Below, one piece after another: positions 18,386 to 27,418 of a stretch of DNA of 64,000 bases (the first letter of the stretch is position 1; each line of letters begins with the position of its first letter). Below the pieces are notes generated by a model. That model ran no database searches and was not told the origin of the DNA. It saw only the letters and a list, made by a program, of their open reading frames with translations. The position numbers and the translations under genes are program-made. Source of the DNA: an uncultured Lachnospiraceae bacterium (GTDB lineage: Bacteria > Bacillota > Clostridia > Lachnospirales > Lachnospiraceae); NCBI GenBank assembly GCA_944381635.1, contig CALWLY010000008.1, positions 35,928-99,927 on the forward strand, read 5' to 3'.

Positions 18386-18493
18386 ATTTTATCATATCAT
18401 ATAGAAAAGGGCAGCTCAAGAAAAAAAGAAGATTCCTGAAAGCGGTTGTTTTCAGGAATCTTCCTCAGTGCTTTTTATTACCGGCACAGGCAA

Positions 18494-19633
18494 TTACAGC
18501 ATTGCAACGCCTCGGCAATAAGTCTGCGCCACTTCATAATCATCTTCCAGAACTACCATGTCAGCATCATAGCCTGCCGCCAGGCATCCTTTACGGTCAT
18601 CCACTCCCAGAACACGAGCCGGGTTAATTGTGCAGGAATTTAATGCAGATTCGAAAGGAACCATGGCTTCTTCAACCAGGATTCTCAGTCCTCGGTTCAT
18701 ACGCAGTGTGCTGCCGGCGATGGTATCGGTTCCCTTTAATCTGGCAAGACCGTCCTCGCCGATTTCAATGTCATGTCCACCCAGCTGATAATTTCCTCCC
18801 GGAGCGCAGTGTTTTGCGCGCAGGGAATCGCTGATCATAATTGCATAATCAGGTCCTTTAGCCGTATAGTAATTATTCAAAGCAGCCAGATGAGAATGAC
18901 AGCCGTCACAGATGATTTCTCCATAAATGCTGCGCACCCGCATAGCCGTTCCAACCAGGCCCGGTTTTCTGTGGTGATACGGAGTCATACCATTGTATAC
19001 ATGAGTCATGCTTCTTGCGCCGTTGGCAATTCCCATCATGGCCTGTTCATAGGTCGCGCTGGAATGTCCCATGCTGACTACCACGCCGGTTTCTTTGCAA
19101 TAGCGTGTCAATGCGTAATCCGCATCATGCTCCGGAGCCAGCGTAATATATTTGATCAGTCCGTGAGCCGCTTCCTGATATTTTTTAAACTGCTCCACGG
19201 TTGCTTTTGCGATTGCTTCCGGAGGCTGTGCTCCTTTATATTCCATATCCAGATAAGGGCCTTCAAAGTGAATGCCCAGAATTTCAGCGCCTTCATAGCC
19301 TTCTTCCACAACAGCAGCCACATTTGCAACAGCTTTTTCCAAAACATCCGGCATCTGTGTTACGGTTGTAGGCAAAATTCCTGTAACGCCTTCTTCCGGA
19401 ATTCTTTTCATCCAGTCTCTGAGTCCTTCCGGTTCCGCATCGTTGGTATCAAAACCGTAAGCACCGTGTGTGTGCACGTCAATAAATCCGGGAACAATGC
19501 GCTTGTTTCCGTAATCTTCATCCGCCTCTTTTTCGCCGTATTCATATACCCGTGTGATTTTTCCATCTTTTACTTCCAATTGCAGAGGCATAAACTGGCT
19601 TCCCATCCACACTCTCCTGCTCTGTATTATCAT
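18494..19633 (-). CDS. nagA: N-acetylglucosamine-6-phosphate deacetylase
   Basis: The 379-residue amidohydrolase removes acetate from GlcNAc-6-phosphate. The metal and catalytic motifs are VPGFIDVHTHGAYGFDTND (HxH), ILGIHFEGPYLD (metal Glu), VVSMGHSSATYEQA, MTHVYNGMTPYHHR and the catalytic Asp in IMISDSLRAKHC. The protein starts at MIIQSRRVWMGSQ (19633); an in-frame start 14 codons earlier lacks family support. It lies downstream of nagB and feeds it with glucosamine-6-phosphate. With nagB and the PTS genes it completes GlcNAc catabolism. Confidence 0.95.
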   Translation of the reverse strand: MIIQSRRVWMGSQFMPLQLEVKDGKITRVYEYGEKEADEDYGNKRIVPGFIDVHTHGAYGFDTNDAEPEGLRDWMKRIPEEGVTGILPTTVTQMPDVLEKAVANVAAVVEEGYEGAEILGIHFEGPYLDMEYKGAQPPEAIAKATVEQFKKYQEAAHGLIKYITLAPEHDADYALTRYCKETGVVVSMGHSSATYEQAMMGIANGARSMTHVYNGMTPYHHRKPGLVGTAMRVRSIYGEIICDGCHSHLAALNNYYTAKGPDYAIMISDSLRAKHCAPGGNYQLGGHDIEIGEDGLARLKGTDTIAGSTLRMNRGLRILVEEAMVPFESALNSCTINPARVLGVDDRKGCLAAGYDADMVVLEDDYEVAQTYCRGVAML

Positions 19634-19789
19634 ATTTTCACCATACCTTTCCGGGACTTTCCCTTGTTGTAACACAGGGGAAAGTCGTCGATACGTACTT
19701 TCCCCTGTCTATTTTCCTATGTAGTGCAAAAGTTATCCGACACAGACCAATCTATTCTGGCCTTTCGAAAAACACATGCTTACCTGTTC

Positions 19790-20518
19790 TCAGTCAACCA
19801 AGGATAAAGCAGCTTCATCAGCAACCAGAATAAAATTGGGATGCAGCTGGAGAATGGATGCCGGAACTTCCGGTTTGATTGGTCCGAAGAATGCATCTTT
19901 CAAGATCTGTGCTTTGTCTTCGCCGCTTACTACCATCAATACAGTTTTAGCTCTCATAATAGTAGCGATACCCATAGTATAAGCCTGTTTCGGAACATCA
20001 TCGATGGAATCGAAGAAACGTTTGTTAGCTTCGATTGTCATCTGTGTCAGATCTACGCAGTGTGTTTCTTTGTCAAATTCGTCGTTAGGCTCGTTGAATC
20101 CGATATGTCCGTCATGTCCCAGACCAAGAAGCTGTAAATCTACGCCGCCCATGGAAGCGATAACTTTATCGTATTCGGAGCATGCTTTCTCGCTGTCTGG
20201 TTCGGTTCCGTCCGGAAGATGTGTGTTGGCAGGATCGATATTTACATGTTTGAAGAAATTGTCATTCATGAAATAGAAGTAGCTCTGCTCATTTTCTTTC
20301 GGAAGTCCTTTGTATTCGTCCAGGTTTACACTCTTAACCTGAGAGAAATCCAAGTCTCCGTTTTTATAGCCTTCTACCAGATTGCGGTAAGTTCCAATCG
20401 GTGAAGAGCCGGTAGCAAGACCGAGCACACAGTCTGGTTTTGTAACAACCAGCGCACCGATAATGTTGGCAGCCTTTCTGCTCATATCCTCATAGTCTTT
20501 TGTTCTGATAATTCTCAT
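19790..20518 (-). CDS. nagB: Glucosamine-6-phosphate deaminase
   Basis: The 242-residue protein converts glucosamine-6-phosphate to fructose-6-phosphate and ammonia. It has the nucleotide-like LGLATGSSPIGTYRNLV motif, SVNLDEYKGLP, the active-site LGLGHDGHIGFNEP and HCVDLTQMT. It is the short bacterial form without the allosteric C-terminal extension of the E. coli enzyme. An AGGAGC site precedes the ATG, and it has its own promoter (20587-20615). NagA follows after about 150 bp. Confidence 0.96.
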   Translation of the reverse strand: MRIIRTKDYEDMSRKAANIIGALVVTKPDCVLGLATGSSPIGTYRNLVEGYKNGDLDFSQVKSVNLDEYKGLPKENEQSYFYFMNDNFFKHVNIDPANTHLPDGTEPDSEKACSEYDKVIASMGGVDLQLLGLGHDGHIGFNEPNDEFDKETHCVDLTQMTIEANKRFFDSIDDVPKQAYTMGIATIMRAKTVLMVVSGEDKAQILKDAFFGPIKPEVPASILQLHPNFILVADEAALSLVD

Positions 20519-20586
20519 AATCCCTCTGCTCCTATTCTATAGAATTTGTTTTTTCTGCGGATTACCCTTCATCCGCTCTGTCTATA

Positions 20587-20615
20587 GTATAATACATCTT
20601 GCCCATAATGTACAA
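20587..20615 (-). promoter_or_regulatory. Promoter of nagB
   Basis: On the minus strand: -35 TTGTAC (20610-20615), 17-base spacer, -10 TTATAC (20587-20592), about 70 bp before the nagB start. Confidence 0.6.
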
Positions 20616-20650
20616 TATATTCTATGATTTTGTTCCACAATTTCACCAGT

Positions 20651-20724
20651 AGCGCGAAACGCGCATCCACAGCGGAGTGTCTTTTTTATACGTTAGGAAA
20701 TGAAGTTTCCTAACGTATAAAAAA
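20651..20724 (+). repeat. Family A hairpin element, copy 3 (5'-truncated)
   Basis: GCGCATCCACAGCGGAGTGT is followed by T6, a perfect 13-bp stem (ATACGTTAGGAAA / TTTCCTAACGTAT, 20688-20718) and A6. The 5' half of the full-length element is missing. The A6 directly abuts the nagE terminator stem at 20725. Confidence 0.8.
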
Positions 20725-20749
20725 CCGGAAGCCCTTCGGGGCTTCCGGC
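20719..20749 (-). terminator. Intrinsic terminator of nagE
   Basis: On the minus strand CCGGAAGCCC pairs with GGGCTTCCGG and is followed by TTTTTT. A second strong hairpin (AGACACTCTG/CAGAGTGTCT, about 20776-20801) lies between it and the nagE stop. Confidence 0.85.
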
Positions 20750-20839
20750 TGTGCTAGGGAGGTACCGCTTCATGCGATACTTTTTTGAGGCAGACACTCT
20801 GCACTGACAGAGTGTCTCTGCCGCATCTTCCTGTACTTA

Positions 20840-22309
20840 TTACAGCATTTTCTTCATCTCGTCAGCTACAAACTGAACTTTGGTACCAACGATAACCTGA
20901 ACAGAAGTTTTGCTCGGACGGATAACTCCGGCAACACCAGCAGATTTGATCTTCTTCTCATCTACTTTGGTATAATCTTTTACTTCCATTCTCAGTCTTG
21001 TGATGCAGTTGTCAAGAGAAGTAATGTTTTCTTTTCCGCCAAGGCCTTCCAGAACGATTTCAGCTACTTTTGTGAAGTCGTTGTTAGCCAGCACTACTGT
21101 CTTCTCGCTTTCCAAATCATCGTCATCCTCACGTCCAGGAGTCTTCAGATCGAATTTTACGATTGCAAAACGGAATACAACGTAGAATACGATAAATGCT
21201 GCGATACCAAGCGGAATGATCATCCATGTATTCTGAGCTGCCGGCAGGGATGCAGAGAACAGTAAGTCTGTTGCACCTGCGGAGAAACTGAAGCCTGCAC
21301 GGAAACCAACCAGAACAGTGATAACTGTGAAAATACCATACAGTAAAGCATAGATTACATACAGAGCGGGAGCTAAGAACATGAAACCGAATTCAAAGGG
21401 TTCTGTAACACCGCAGATGAATGCACAGAGAGCTGCAGAAGCAACCAGACCGATTGCAACTTTTTTCTTGTTGCTCTTTGCTGTGTGAATCATAGCTAAA
21501 GCTGCGCCAGGAACACCGAACATCATACAAGGGAAGAAACCGGACATGTACATACCCAGATCCCATGTAACGTCTGCGGAAGTTTTTCCTGCCCAGAAGT
21601 TTGTCAGGTCACCAAGACCGATTGTGTCAAACCAGAATACGTTGTTCAGTGCGTGATGCAGTCCCAGAGGGATTAACAGACGGTTCAGGAATGCATAGAT
21701 ACCTGCGCCAACTGCGCCTAAACCAACGATTCCTTCTCCTAATGCTACCAGTGCGCCGAATACCAGCGGCCATATGAACAGAAGGATTACGGAAACTACA
21801 ATGGATACGACACCTGCAACAATGGCAACAGAACGTTTGCCGCTGAAGAAGGACAGCCAATCGGGAAGTTTTGTTCCCTTAAATTTGTTGTAGCAAGATG
21901 CACCGATAATACCAGCAAGGATACCGATGAACGGGTTCTGGATTTTCTGGAATGCCAGGATAGCATCTGTGTTTTCTGCCAGAGAAGGAATGATTGTTGT
22001 TACAACACCTTCAGAAAGCAGATTTGTGATCATTAACCAGGAAACCATCGCTGCCAGACCGCCTGTACCGTCGTTGTCAGCCATACCAACGCCGACACCG
22101 ATTACAAACAGGATTGCCATGTTGTCAATCAGAGCACCGCCTGCTTTTACAAGGAAAAAGCCGATCTGCTGTGCAATACCGGTGATATCACCGCCCTGCA
22201 TGGTTGCCGGACACAGAAGATATCCGATTCCCATCAGGATACCGCATATCGGAAGACATGCAACGGGAAGCATCAGGGACTTCCCTAACTTTTGTAAATA
22301 TTTCATCAT
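20840..22309 (-). CDS. nagE: PTS transporter, GlcNAc/glucose-type EIIBC
   Basis: The 489-residue membrane protein imports and phosphorylates a sugar. Residues 1-385 are the polytopic EIIC domain, starting YLQKLGKSLMLPVACLPICG, with the conserved GVTEPFEFGFMFLAP loop of the glucose superfamily. Residues about 410-489 are EIIB with the phospho-cysteine in SLDNCITRLRMEV. There is no fused EIIA; EIIA-Glc is encoded separately at 24510-24995. Adjacent nagA and nagB point to N-acetylglucosamine as the substrate, which is inferred from context. It starts with tandem ATGs. Confidence 0.88.
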   Translation of the reverse strand: MMKYLQKLGKSLMLPVACLPICGILMGIGYLLCPATMQGGDITGIAQQIGFFLVKAGGALIDNMAILFVIGVGVGMADNDGTGGLAAMVSWLMITNLLSEGVVTTIIPSLAENTDAILAFQKIQNPFIGILAGIIGASCYNKFKGTKLPDWLSFFSGKRSVAIVAGVVSIVVSVILLFIWPLVFGALVALGEGIVGLGAVGAGIYAFLNRLLIPLGLHHALNNVFWFDTIGLGDLTNFWAGKTSADVTWDLGMYMSGFFPCMMFGVPGAALAMIHTAKSNKKKVAIGLVASAALCAFICGVTEPFEFGFMFLAPALYVIYALLYGIFTVITVLVGFRAGFSFSAGATDLLFSASLPAAQNTWMIIPLGIAAFIVFYVVFRFAIVKFDLKTPGREDDDDLESEKTVVLANNDFTKVAEIVLEGLGGKENITSLDNCITRLRMEVKDYTKVDEKKIKSAGVAGVIRPSKTSVQVIVGTKVQFVADEMKKML

Positions 22310-22463
22310 AAACTTATACCCCCATTCTGCCCTGCCCTAGCATCAGGACATTTCCTATTCACGCACAGAATGCGCAATATTTTTATTCACAGGAACCTTG
22401 GTTCCAAAGAATACTTAAAAATTTAAAATAATAAGAAAAAGAAAATAGAAATCTCAGCCGCTA

Positions 22464-22721
22464 TTACAGATTTTCTTTCATGAATGCTTCCAGCGCTTCT
22501 GCTGCAGCATCTTCATCCGGACCTTCGATTGTAATGGTAACCTCATGTCCTTTTTTAACGCCCATCATCATGATTGACATGATTTTCTTTGCATCACCTT
22601 TTTTGCCATTTGCTTCCATGGTCACTGTGCTTGCAAACTCTCCCGCTTTTTTTACCAGCAGTCCTGCCGGTCTTGCGTGAATGCCGACCTCATCCTGAAT
22701 TGTGTAAGTAAACTGTTTCAT
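22464..22721 (-). CDS. ptsH: Phosphocarrier protein HPr
   Basis: The 85-residue HPr carries phosphate from EI to the sugar-specific enzymes. The phospho-His is in DEVGIHARPAGLLVKKA (His-15 region). The regulatory serine is present in KKIMSIMMMGVKKG (Ser-46 region), so HPr kinase and CcpA-type control are possible. GAAAGGAG lies before the ATG. It lies between ptsI and nagE, so general and sugar-specific PTS proteins share a cluster. Confidence 0.97.
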   Translation of the reverse strand: MKQFTYTIQDEVGIHARPAGLLVKKAGEFASTVTMEANGKKGDAKKIMSIMMMGVKKGHEVTITIEGPDEDAAAEALEAFMKENL

Positions 22722-22790
22722 AACTGTAAACTCCTTTCTTTTACTTCCTGTTTTCTTTATACAGAGATTTTTGAAATTGAATTTATAAGC

Positions 22791-24407
22791 TTAAATCTCA
22801 CGGATTGTCTTTCTGAGTCCCAGCACATAAGTAGGAGAAACAGAAAGTTCATCGATTCCCATGTCGATAAAGGTCTTTGTCAGTGTGGTATCGCTGCCAA
22901 GCTCGCCGCAGATTCCTACCCAGGCGCCGCCTTTGTGACCGTTTTCAATGGTCATCTGAATCATGCGCAGCACTGCAGGATGGTGAGAATCGTAAATATT
23001 GTCAAGGCTCTGGTTCTGACGGTCAATAGCCAACGTATACTGTGTCAGGTCGTTGGTTCCGATGCTGAAAAACTCTACTTCCTTAGCCAGTTCTTCACTG
23101 ATCATAACCGCTGCAGGCGTTTCCACCATAATACCCAGCTCCACATTGCCGAATTCTTTTTCCTCGCTGGCAAGTTCTGTCTTTACTTCCTCCACAATCT
23201 CCTTGATTCTGCGAATTTCAGAAACCGAGATAATCATAGGGAACATAATGGAAACCGTTCCGAAAGCGCTTGCCCGGTAAATAGCCCGGAGCTGTGTTTT
23301 AAATACATCCACACGGCTTAAGCAGATTCGGATAGCGCGAAAGCCCATTGCCGGATTTTCCTCTTTGGGAATTCCAAAGTAGTCTGCCTGTTTGTCAGCG
23401 CCGATATCCAGCGTACGGATGATTACTTTTTTGCCGCCCATACGGGAAACGACTTCCTTATAAATTTCAAACTGTTCTTCCTCGGTAGGATAAGTGTCTC
23501 TTCCCAGATAAATAAATTCGCTGCGGAACAGGCCGATGCCGCCGGCATCATTCTTTAACACTTTTTCCACATCTTCCACACTGCCGATATTGGCATAGAC
23601 ATTGATTCTTCTGCCGTCGGTAGTTACATTGTCTTTTCCGATCAGTTCCTGTAAAGCCGCTCTCTCTTTTTCCCATGCTTCTTTTCTGTTTTTCATGTCT
23701 TCTAGAGTAGCTTCATCCGGATCCAGATAAAAAGTACCGTCAATGCCGTTTACAATGCCAGTCATCCCCGTGTACTCATCTTTGAGTTCCACGTCTGTTT
23801 TCACCAGAGAAGGAATATTCATGGAACGGGCCAAAATCGCTGTATGAGAATTTGCAGAGCCGTTTTTAGTCACAAAAGCAAGGATCTTACTCTTATCGAT
23901 TGCCACCGTCTCGCTGGGAGAAAGATCGTCCGCCAGAAGGATCACCGGTTCTTCCGAGTCGATTCCTCCATCCACAATTCCTGCCAGATTGTTGACAATT
24001 CTCTTGGAAATATCCAGCACGTCGGCAGAGCGGGCTTTCATGTATTCGTCATCCATGGATGCGAAGACTGCCGCAAAATTTTCTCCGGTCACATGTACCG
24101 CATATTCTGCATTGACGCTTTCCTCTTTAATCATATTCCGGATGGAGTCCAGATAGTCTTGATCTTCAATCATCATTTTGTGAACATCAAAAATCATCGC
24201 CTGCTCTTCACCGGCTTCTTTCAAAGCCTTTTCATACAGGGCATCCAACTGCACTACCGCCTTTTTCTTTGCCTCTTCAAAACGGCTGATTTCTGCTTCT
24301 GCATCGGAAATCTTTTCCTGTTTCAGTACATATTCCTGTTTTTTGAATAAATAGACTTTTCCGATCGCAATTCCTTTTAAAACACTTTTGCCGGAACAGC
24401 TAATCAT
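22791..24407 (-). CDS. ptsI: PTS enzyme I (phosphoenolpyruvate-protein phosphotransferase)
   Basis: The 538-residue protein takes phosphate from PEP and passes it to HPr. The active-site His lies in GSANSHTAILARSMNIPS. The C-terminal PEP-binding barrel shows GIGLFRSEFIYLGR, MGFRAIRICLSR, IMVETPAAVMISEELA, FSIGTNDLTQYTLA and the dimer-interface GICGELGSD. Its start is either MEEIM (24419) or the ATG at 24407, with GGAGG just upstream. The total length is a little below the usual 570 because the C-terminus is short, ending at TIREI. Confidence 0.96.
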   Translation of the reverse strand: MISCSGKSVLKGIAIGKVYLFKKQEYVLKQEKISDAEAEISRFEEAKKKAVVQLDALYEKALKEAGEEQAMIFDVHKMMIEDQDYLDSIRNMIKEESVNAEYAVHVTGENFAAVFASMDDEYMKARSADVLDISKRIVNNLAGIVDGGIDSEEPVILLADDLSPSETVAIDKSKILAFVTKNGSANSHTAILARSMNIPSLVKTDVELKDEYTGMTGIVNGIDGTFYLDPDEATLEDMKNRKEAWEKERAALQELIGKDNVTTDGRRINVYANIGSVEDVEKVLKNDAGGIGLFRSEFIYLGRDTYPTEEEQFEIYKEVVSRMGGKKVIIRTLDIGADKQADYFGIPKEENPAMGFRAIRICLSRVDVFKTQLRAIYRASAFGTVSIMFPMIISVSEIRRIKEIVEEVKTELASEEKEFGNVELGIMVETPAAVMISEELAKEVEFFSIGTNDLTQYTLAIDRQNQSLDNIYDSHHPAVLRMIQMTIENGHKGGAWVGICGELGSDTTLTKTFIDMGIDELSVSPTYVLGLRKTIREI

Positions 24408-24509
24408 AATTTCCTCCATTCTGCCAGCCCGCTGACCTTTCTCAACTTCACTCTTTCGCCTTAACTATATACCGGCCGGGAAATATTTCCCCGTCTTTTG
24501 CGAAAGCTA

Positions 24510-24995
24510 TTATTTGGAAAGCTGTAAAATGTCATCGCCGACTTTTACTTCTTTGCCGGTCATTCCTTCGATGCTCTTAAACGCATCGGTATTGCATATA
24601 ACAATAGGAGTGACCGTGTCATATCCTGCTGCCTTGATCTTTTCGATATCTGCTGTCAGAAGCAGATCGCCTTTTTTCACTTTCCGTCCGGCTTCCACAT
24701 GGCTGGTAAAATGCTCGCCTTTCAGCTCTACTGTATCAAGGCCTACATGGATCAGAATTTCTGCGCCGTCTTCCGTCATCATACCTACAGCATGTCCGGT
24801 AGGAAACACCGTGCTGATTTCCCCGTCAGCCGGTGCGTAAACCTTGCCGTCAGAAGGAATGATCGCTGCACCCTTTCCAAGAATCTCTCCGCTGAAAGTG
24901 GGATCGTTTACTTCCTTGATCTCAACGCATCTTCCTTCCATATATGCTCCCAGCACAATTCCTTTTTTCTTAAATATTCCATCCAGAAATCCCAT
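24510..24995 (-). CDS. crr: PTS EIIA, glucose type
   Basis: The 161-residue soluble protein passes phosphate from HPr to EIIB of the glucose/GlcNAc family. The active-site histidine is in AEILIHVGLDTVEL, and the second conserved His is in FPTGHAVGMM. KVYAPADGEI is typical. The start MGFLDGIFKKKG at 24995 follows GGAG at the right distance; an earlier in-frame start at 25013 is unlikely. It lies between licT and ptsI and can serve the IIBC protein encoded at 20840-22309, which lacks its own IIA domain. Confidence 0.94.
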   Translation of the reverse strand: MGFLDGIFKKKGIVLGAYMEGRCVEIKEVNDPTFSGEILGKGAAIIPSDGKVYAPADGEISTVFPTGHAVGMMTEDGAEILIHVGLDTVELKGEHFTSHVEAGRKVKKGDLLLTADIEKIKAAGYDTVTPIVICNTDAFKSIEGMTGKEVKVGDDILQLSK

Positions 24996-25060
24996 AATTT
25001 TCTCCTTTCCCATACCTCATGTACTCTCACATTGTTCAGATTTTCCACAACTTCACTTTA

Positions 25061-25906
25061 TCACTTCTTTGCAGTATCTTTCATGTTGCCTGCCATTTTC
25101 AGCTGCAAAAGCAGATAGTAAAACTCCCTTTCCTGCATATCGCAAAGATAACGCAGCTTTACATAGTCTCTCATCTTTTCTGCCAGAGCATACTCTCTTT
25201 TGCAGTGGTTGTTCAAAAATTCATACAGCTGCCAGTCATCTGCTGTCTCTATAGGTTCCAGCAGCACCATGCGCTGAACCAGAAACTTTAAATTGGTGAC
25301 AAACCGGTCTTTGTAAAAAGAATTCTGTCCTGAAAAATCAATCTCCTCTTCTGCCATCCGGGTCAGATCCCTGATCATCTGGGTCATCTGCGCCGTGTCA
25401 TGCATGCTGGAATTGTATTCTGCATTTACAAGGTGCACCGCAATGGACGCCGCCTCATGATCCGGGAGTTCAATTCCTGTTTTTTCCAGGATCAGTTTCA
25501 CCGCCTGCAGTCCGACTTCAAATTCTTTGGGATAGAAACACTTGATTTCCTCATACAAAGCATTTTCGAAAAACATTCCTTTTTCATAGCGGTCTATGGC
25601 AAAATGAATGTGATCAAGCAGCGTCAGATAGACATTCTGAGAAAGTTCACAATCCAGAACTTTTTTGGCATATGAAATAATCTCATCAGACACTTGTATG
25701 TAAACAAGCGGCATACCTGCAAGCAGGTTTTTAAAGCGTTCCCGGATATCCGGGCTTTCCAGGCGGAAAATTTTCTCCACTTTTCCGGTGATTTCCTCAC
25801 CGGCCTTTTTCTGGAAGCCAATTCCCTTTCCCATGACCACAACTTCTTTGCCGTCTGCATCCCAGGCAGAAACCACATTGTTGTTGATTACTTTTCCTAT
25901 CTTCAT
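25061..25906 (-). CDS. licT: LicT/BglG-family transcription antiterminator
   Basis: The 281-residue RNA-binding regulator starts at MKIGKVINNNVVSAWD, the conserved CAT (co-antiterminator) domain. Two PRD domains follow, with the phosphorylatable histidines in LLDHIHFAIDRYEKG and ASIAVHLVNAEYNS. PTS-dependent phosphorylation sets its activity. The frame could open at 25966, but that extension covers the leader terminator. It heads the crr-ptsI-ptsH-nagE gene run, and its own leader holds a RAT site, so it very likely controls itself and this PTS cluster. Confidence 0.93.
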   Translation of the reverse strand: MKIGKVINNNVVSAWDADGKEVVVMGKGIGFQKKAGEEITGKVEKIFRLESPDIRERFKNLLAGMPLVYIQVSDEIISYAKKVLDCELSQNVYLTLLDHIHFAIDRYEKGMFFENALYEEIKCFYPKEFEVGLQAVKLILEKTGIELPDHEAASIAVHLVNAEYNSSMHDTAQMTQMIRDLTRMAEEEIDFSGQNSFYKDRFVTNLKFLVQRMVLLEPIETADDWQLYEFLNNHCKREYALAEKMRDYVKLRYLCDMQEREFYYLLLQLKMAGNMKDTAKK

Positions 25907-25949
25907 GTTTTCACCCTGTACAGATTTTCCGATTTTGCCACAGCAGCAC

Positions 25950-26030
25950 AAAAAAAGAAAAACCAACTTTTATAAATCAACCAAGTGGGCGTACTACACG
26001 CACCGCGATTAACTTATAAAATTTGGTTTT
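25950..26030 (-). terminator. Leader terminator of licT, overlapping the RAT site
   Basis: In the transcript AAAACCAAATTTTATAA (26014-26030) pairs with TTATAAAAGTTGGTTTT (25958-25974), with one interior mismatch, followed by a T-rich tract. The first six bases of the 5' arm are also the end of the RAT sequence, so the two structures exclude each other. Confidence 0.85.
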
Positions 26031-26052
26031 GCCTGCCTGACAGTAACAATCC
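26025..26052 (-). promoter_or_regulatory. Ribonucleic antiterminator (RAT) site for LicT
   Basis: In transcript sense it reads GGATTGTTACTG, four bases, then GCAGGCAAAACC, which matches the BglG/LicT/SacY RAT consensus. Binding of the CAT domain here would stop the overlapping terminator from forming and allow read-through into licT and downstream PTS genes. Confidence 0.9.
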
Positions 26053-26083
26053 AACTGGAGTACTCTATTTATTTTATGTGTTT

Positions 26084-26112
26084 AGTCTAACAAATTTACC
26101 CTATGCTGTCAA
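26084..26112 (-). promoter_or_regulatory. Promoter of the licT-PTS cluster
   Basis: On the minus strand: -35 TTGACA (26107-26112), 17-base spacer, -10 TAGACT (26084-26089). The RAT begins about 30 bases downstream of the -10. Confidence 0.8.
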
Positions 26113-26249
26113 CCCTTATATTGTATTATTTGTATATTTCTTTTCATTCCGACACTTTTTTTTAGATACTTAGCACAAATGGTATGAATTTTTTATTAAA
26201 TATTCGAAAAATATATGTGTCATTCATAGTATTGCAGATATTATCGTGA

Positions 26250-26255
26250 TATAAT
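26250..26255 (+). promoter_or_regulatory. Possible extended -10 promoter for the SGNH lipoprotein gene
   Basis: TGATATAAT gives a consensus -10 with a TGn extension; no good -35 is seen. It would give a leader of about 130 bases. The leader contains a distant AAGCTGCCT/AGGCAGC pair. Nothing else was recognised in the 26113-26394 gap. Confidence 0.4.
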
Positions 26256-26394
26256 ACGCAAAAGCATGATTTTCAAAACAACAAAAGCTGCCTCAAAGCT
26301 TTCCGGCGCGTTTTCTTCCTTTTAAATTTTTATCTAAAAAGGACTCTTACGGCTCTTTATCTTTTAAGGCAGCCTCATTTTCAGGAGGTCTATT

Positions 26395-27414
26395 ATGGAT
26401 ATGAAAAAAATAAATAAAAGCAGCGTCTTTTCCCTTGCAGGTCCCAAAAGCTGCGTGTTGATCCTTTCTCTTTTTGCGGCCATCTGCCTGGCAGGCTGTT
26501 CTTCTTCCCGGACTGCTCCGCAGCAGTCCGAAAACAATGCCGGCATTCACACTCCACTGGAAGGGGGCGAAGCTTCCGATGACACAGAAAAAAAAGAGGA
26601 CTCCGCCGGCATTTCCGATCAGGAAAACAGCCCGGCTGCTTCGGAAAATACAGACTCTTCCGAAACTGCATCCAACCAGCCTGAGACATCCGTTTCTCTG
26701 GAGGGAAAAACCCTTTCCATTATCGGCGACAGTATTTCTACCTTTGACGGCTATATTCCCTCGGATTACAGCATCTATTACCCAAGACACGGAGAAATCC
26801 TTACGGTGGAAGAAACCTGGTGGTATCAGGTTCTTGAGAATACCGGCATGAAACTTGGCGGAAATGCCTCCTATTCCAACAGTACCGTTGCAGGAGATTC
26901 CACCAGTTCCACAGACGGACTGGCCGCATGCAGCTGGCGCAGAGTAAACGACCTGAAAGCTTCCGATGGCTCCTCCCCGGATGTGATCCTGCTTTTTACC
27001 GGAATCAATGATTTTCTTCACTGCATTCCCCTTGGAAACTTTGACGGAACCCCTTCTCAGATGGAAGAAGGCGACATTCAGGATTTCAGCAAGGCTTATG
27101 AGCTTATGCTGCAGAAAGTGCTTGCCCTTTATCCGGACGCTTCCGTCTACCTGTGCACTCTGACTGAAACCGATGCGGGCGATGAGAAAGAGCCTCGCTC
27201 TTACCCATCCACCAACAAAAACGGAAATGTGATCGCTGATTTTAACGATACGATTCGAAACATTGCCGCCGCTTATAACCTGCCTCTTATCGATGTGCAT
27301 GAGTGCGGCATCACTTATGACAATCTTTCGGATTATACCGGTGACGGACTACATCCAAATCCTGCCGGAGCCAGTCTGATTGCCGATTATATCACAGACT
27401 TCCTTTTACAGTGA
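26395..27414 (+). CDS. SGNH/GDSL hydrolase lipoprotein
   Basis: The 339-residue protein is exported and lipid-anchored: a basic N-terminus, a hydrophobic stretch and the lipobox CLAGC (Cys at residue 35). A disordered Ser/Glu/Thr/Asn linker runs to about residue 100. The SGNH domain then shows LSIIGDSISTFDGY (nucleophile Ser), a Gly block around GGNASYSNSTVAGDSTS, LLFTGINDFLHC (Asn block) and DGLHPNPAGASL with the Asp-His pair. The substrate may be an ester on surface polysaccharide; this is inference. AGGAGG precedes the ATG. It converges on pepF with a 4-bp gap. Confidence 0.85.
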   Translation: MDMKKINKSSVFSLAGPKSCVLILSLFAAICLAGCSSSRTAPQQSENNAGIHTPLEGGEASDDTEKKEDSAGISDQENSPAASENTDSSETASNQPETSVSLEGKTLSIIGDSISTFDGYIPSDYSIYYPRHGEILTVEETWWYQVLENTGMKLGGNASYSNSTVAGDSTSSTDGLAACSWRRVNDLKASDGSSPDVILLFTGINDFLHCIPLGNFDGTPSQMEEGDIQDFSKAYELMLQKVLALYPDASVYLCTLTETDAGDEKEPRSYPSTNKNGNVIADFNDTIRNIAAAYNLPLIDVHECGITYDNLSDYTGDGLHPNPAGASLIADYITDFLLQ

Positions 27415-27418
27415 CATT

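Noticed and set aside
22394..22407. GGAACCTTGGTTCC palindrome upstream of nagE
   Set aside because: A 14-bp palindrome without a U-run or clear promoter next to it. It could be an operator, but nothing else supports it.
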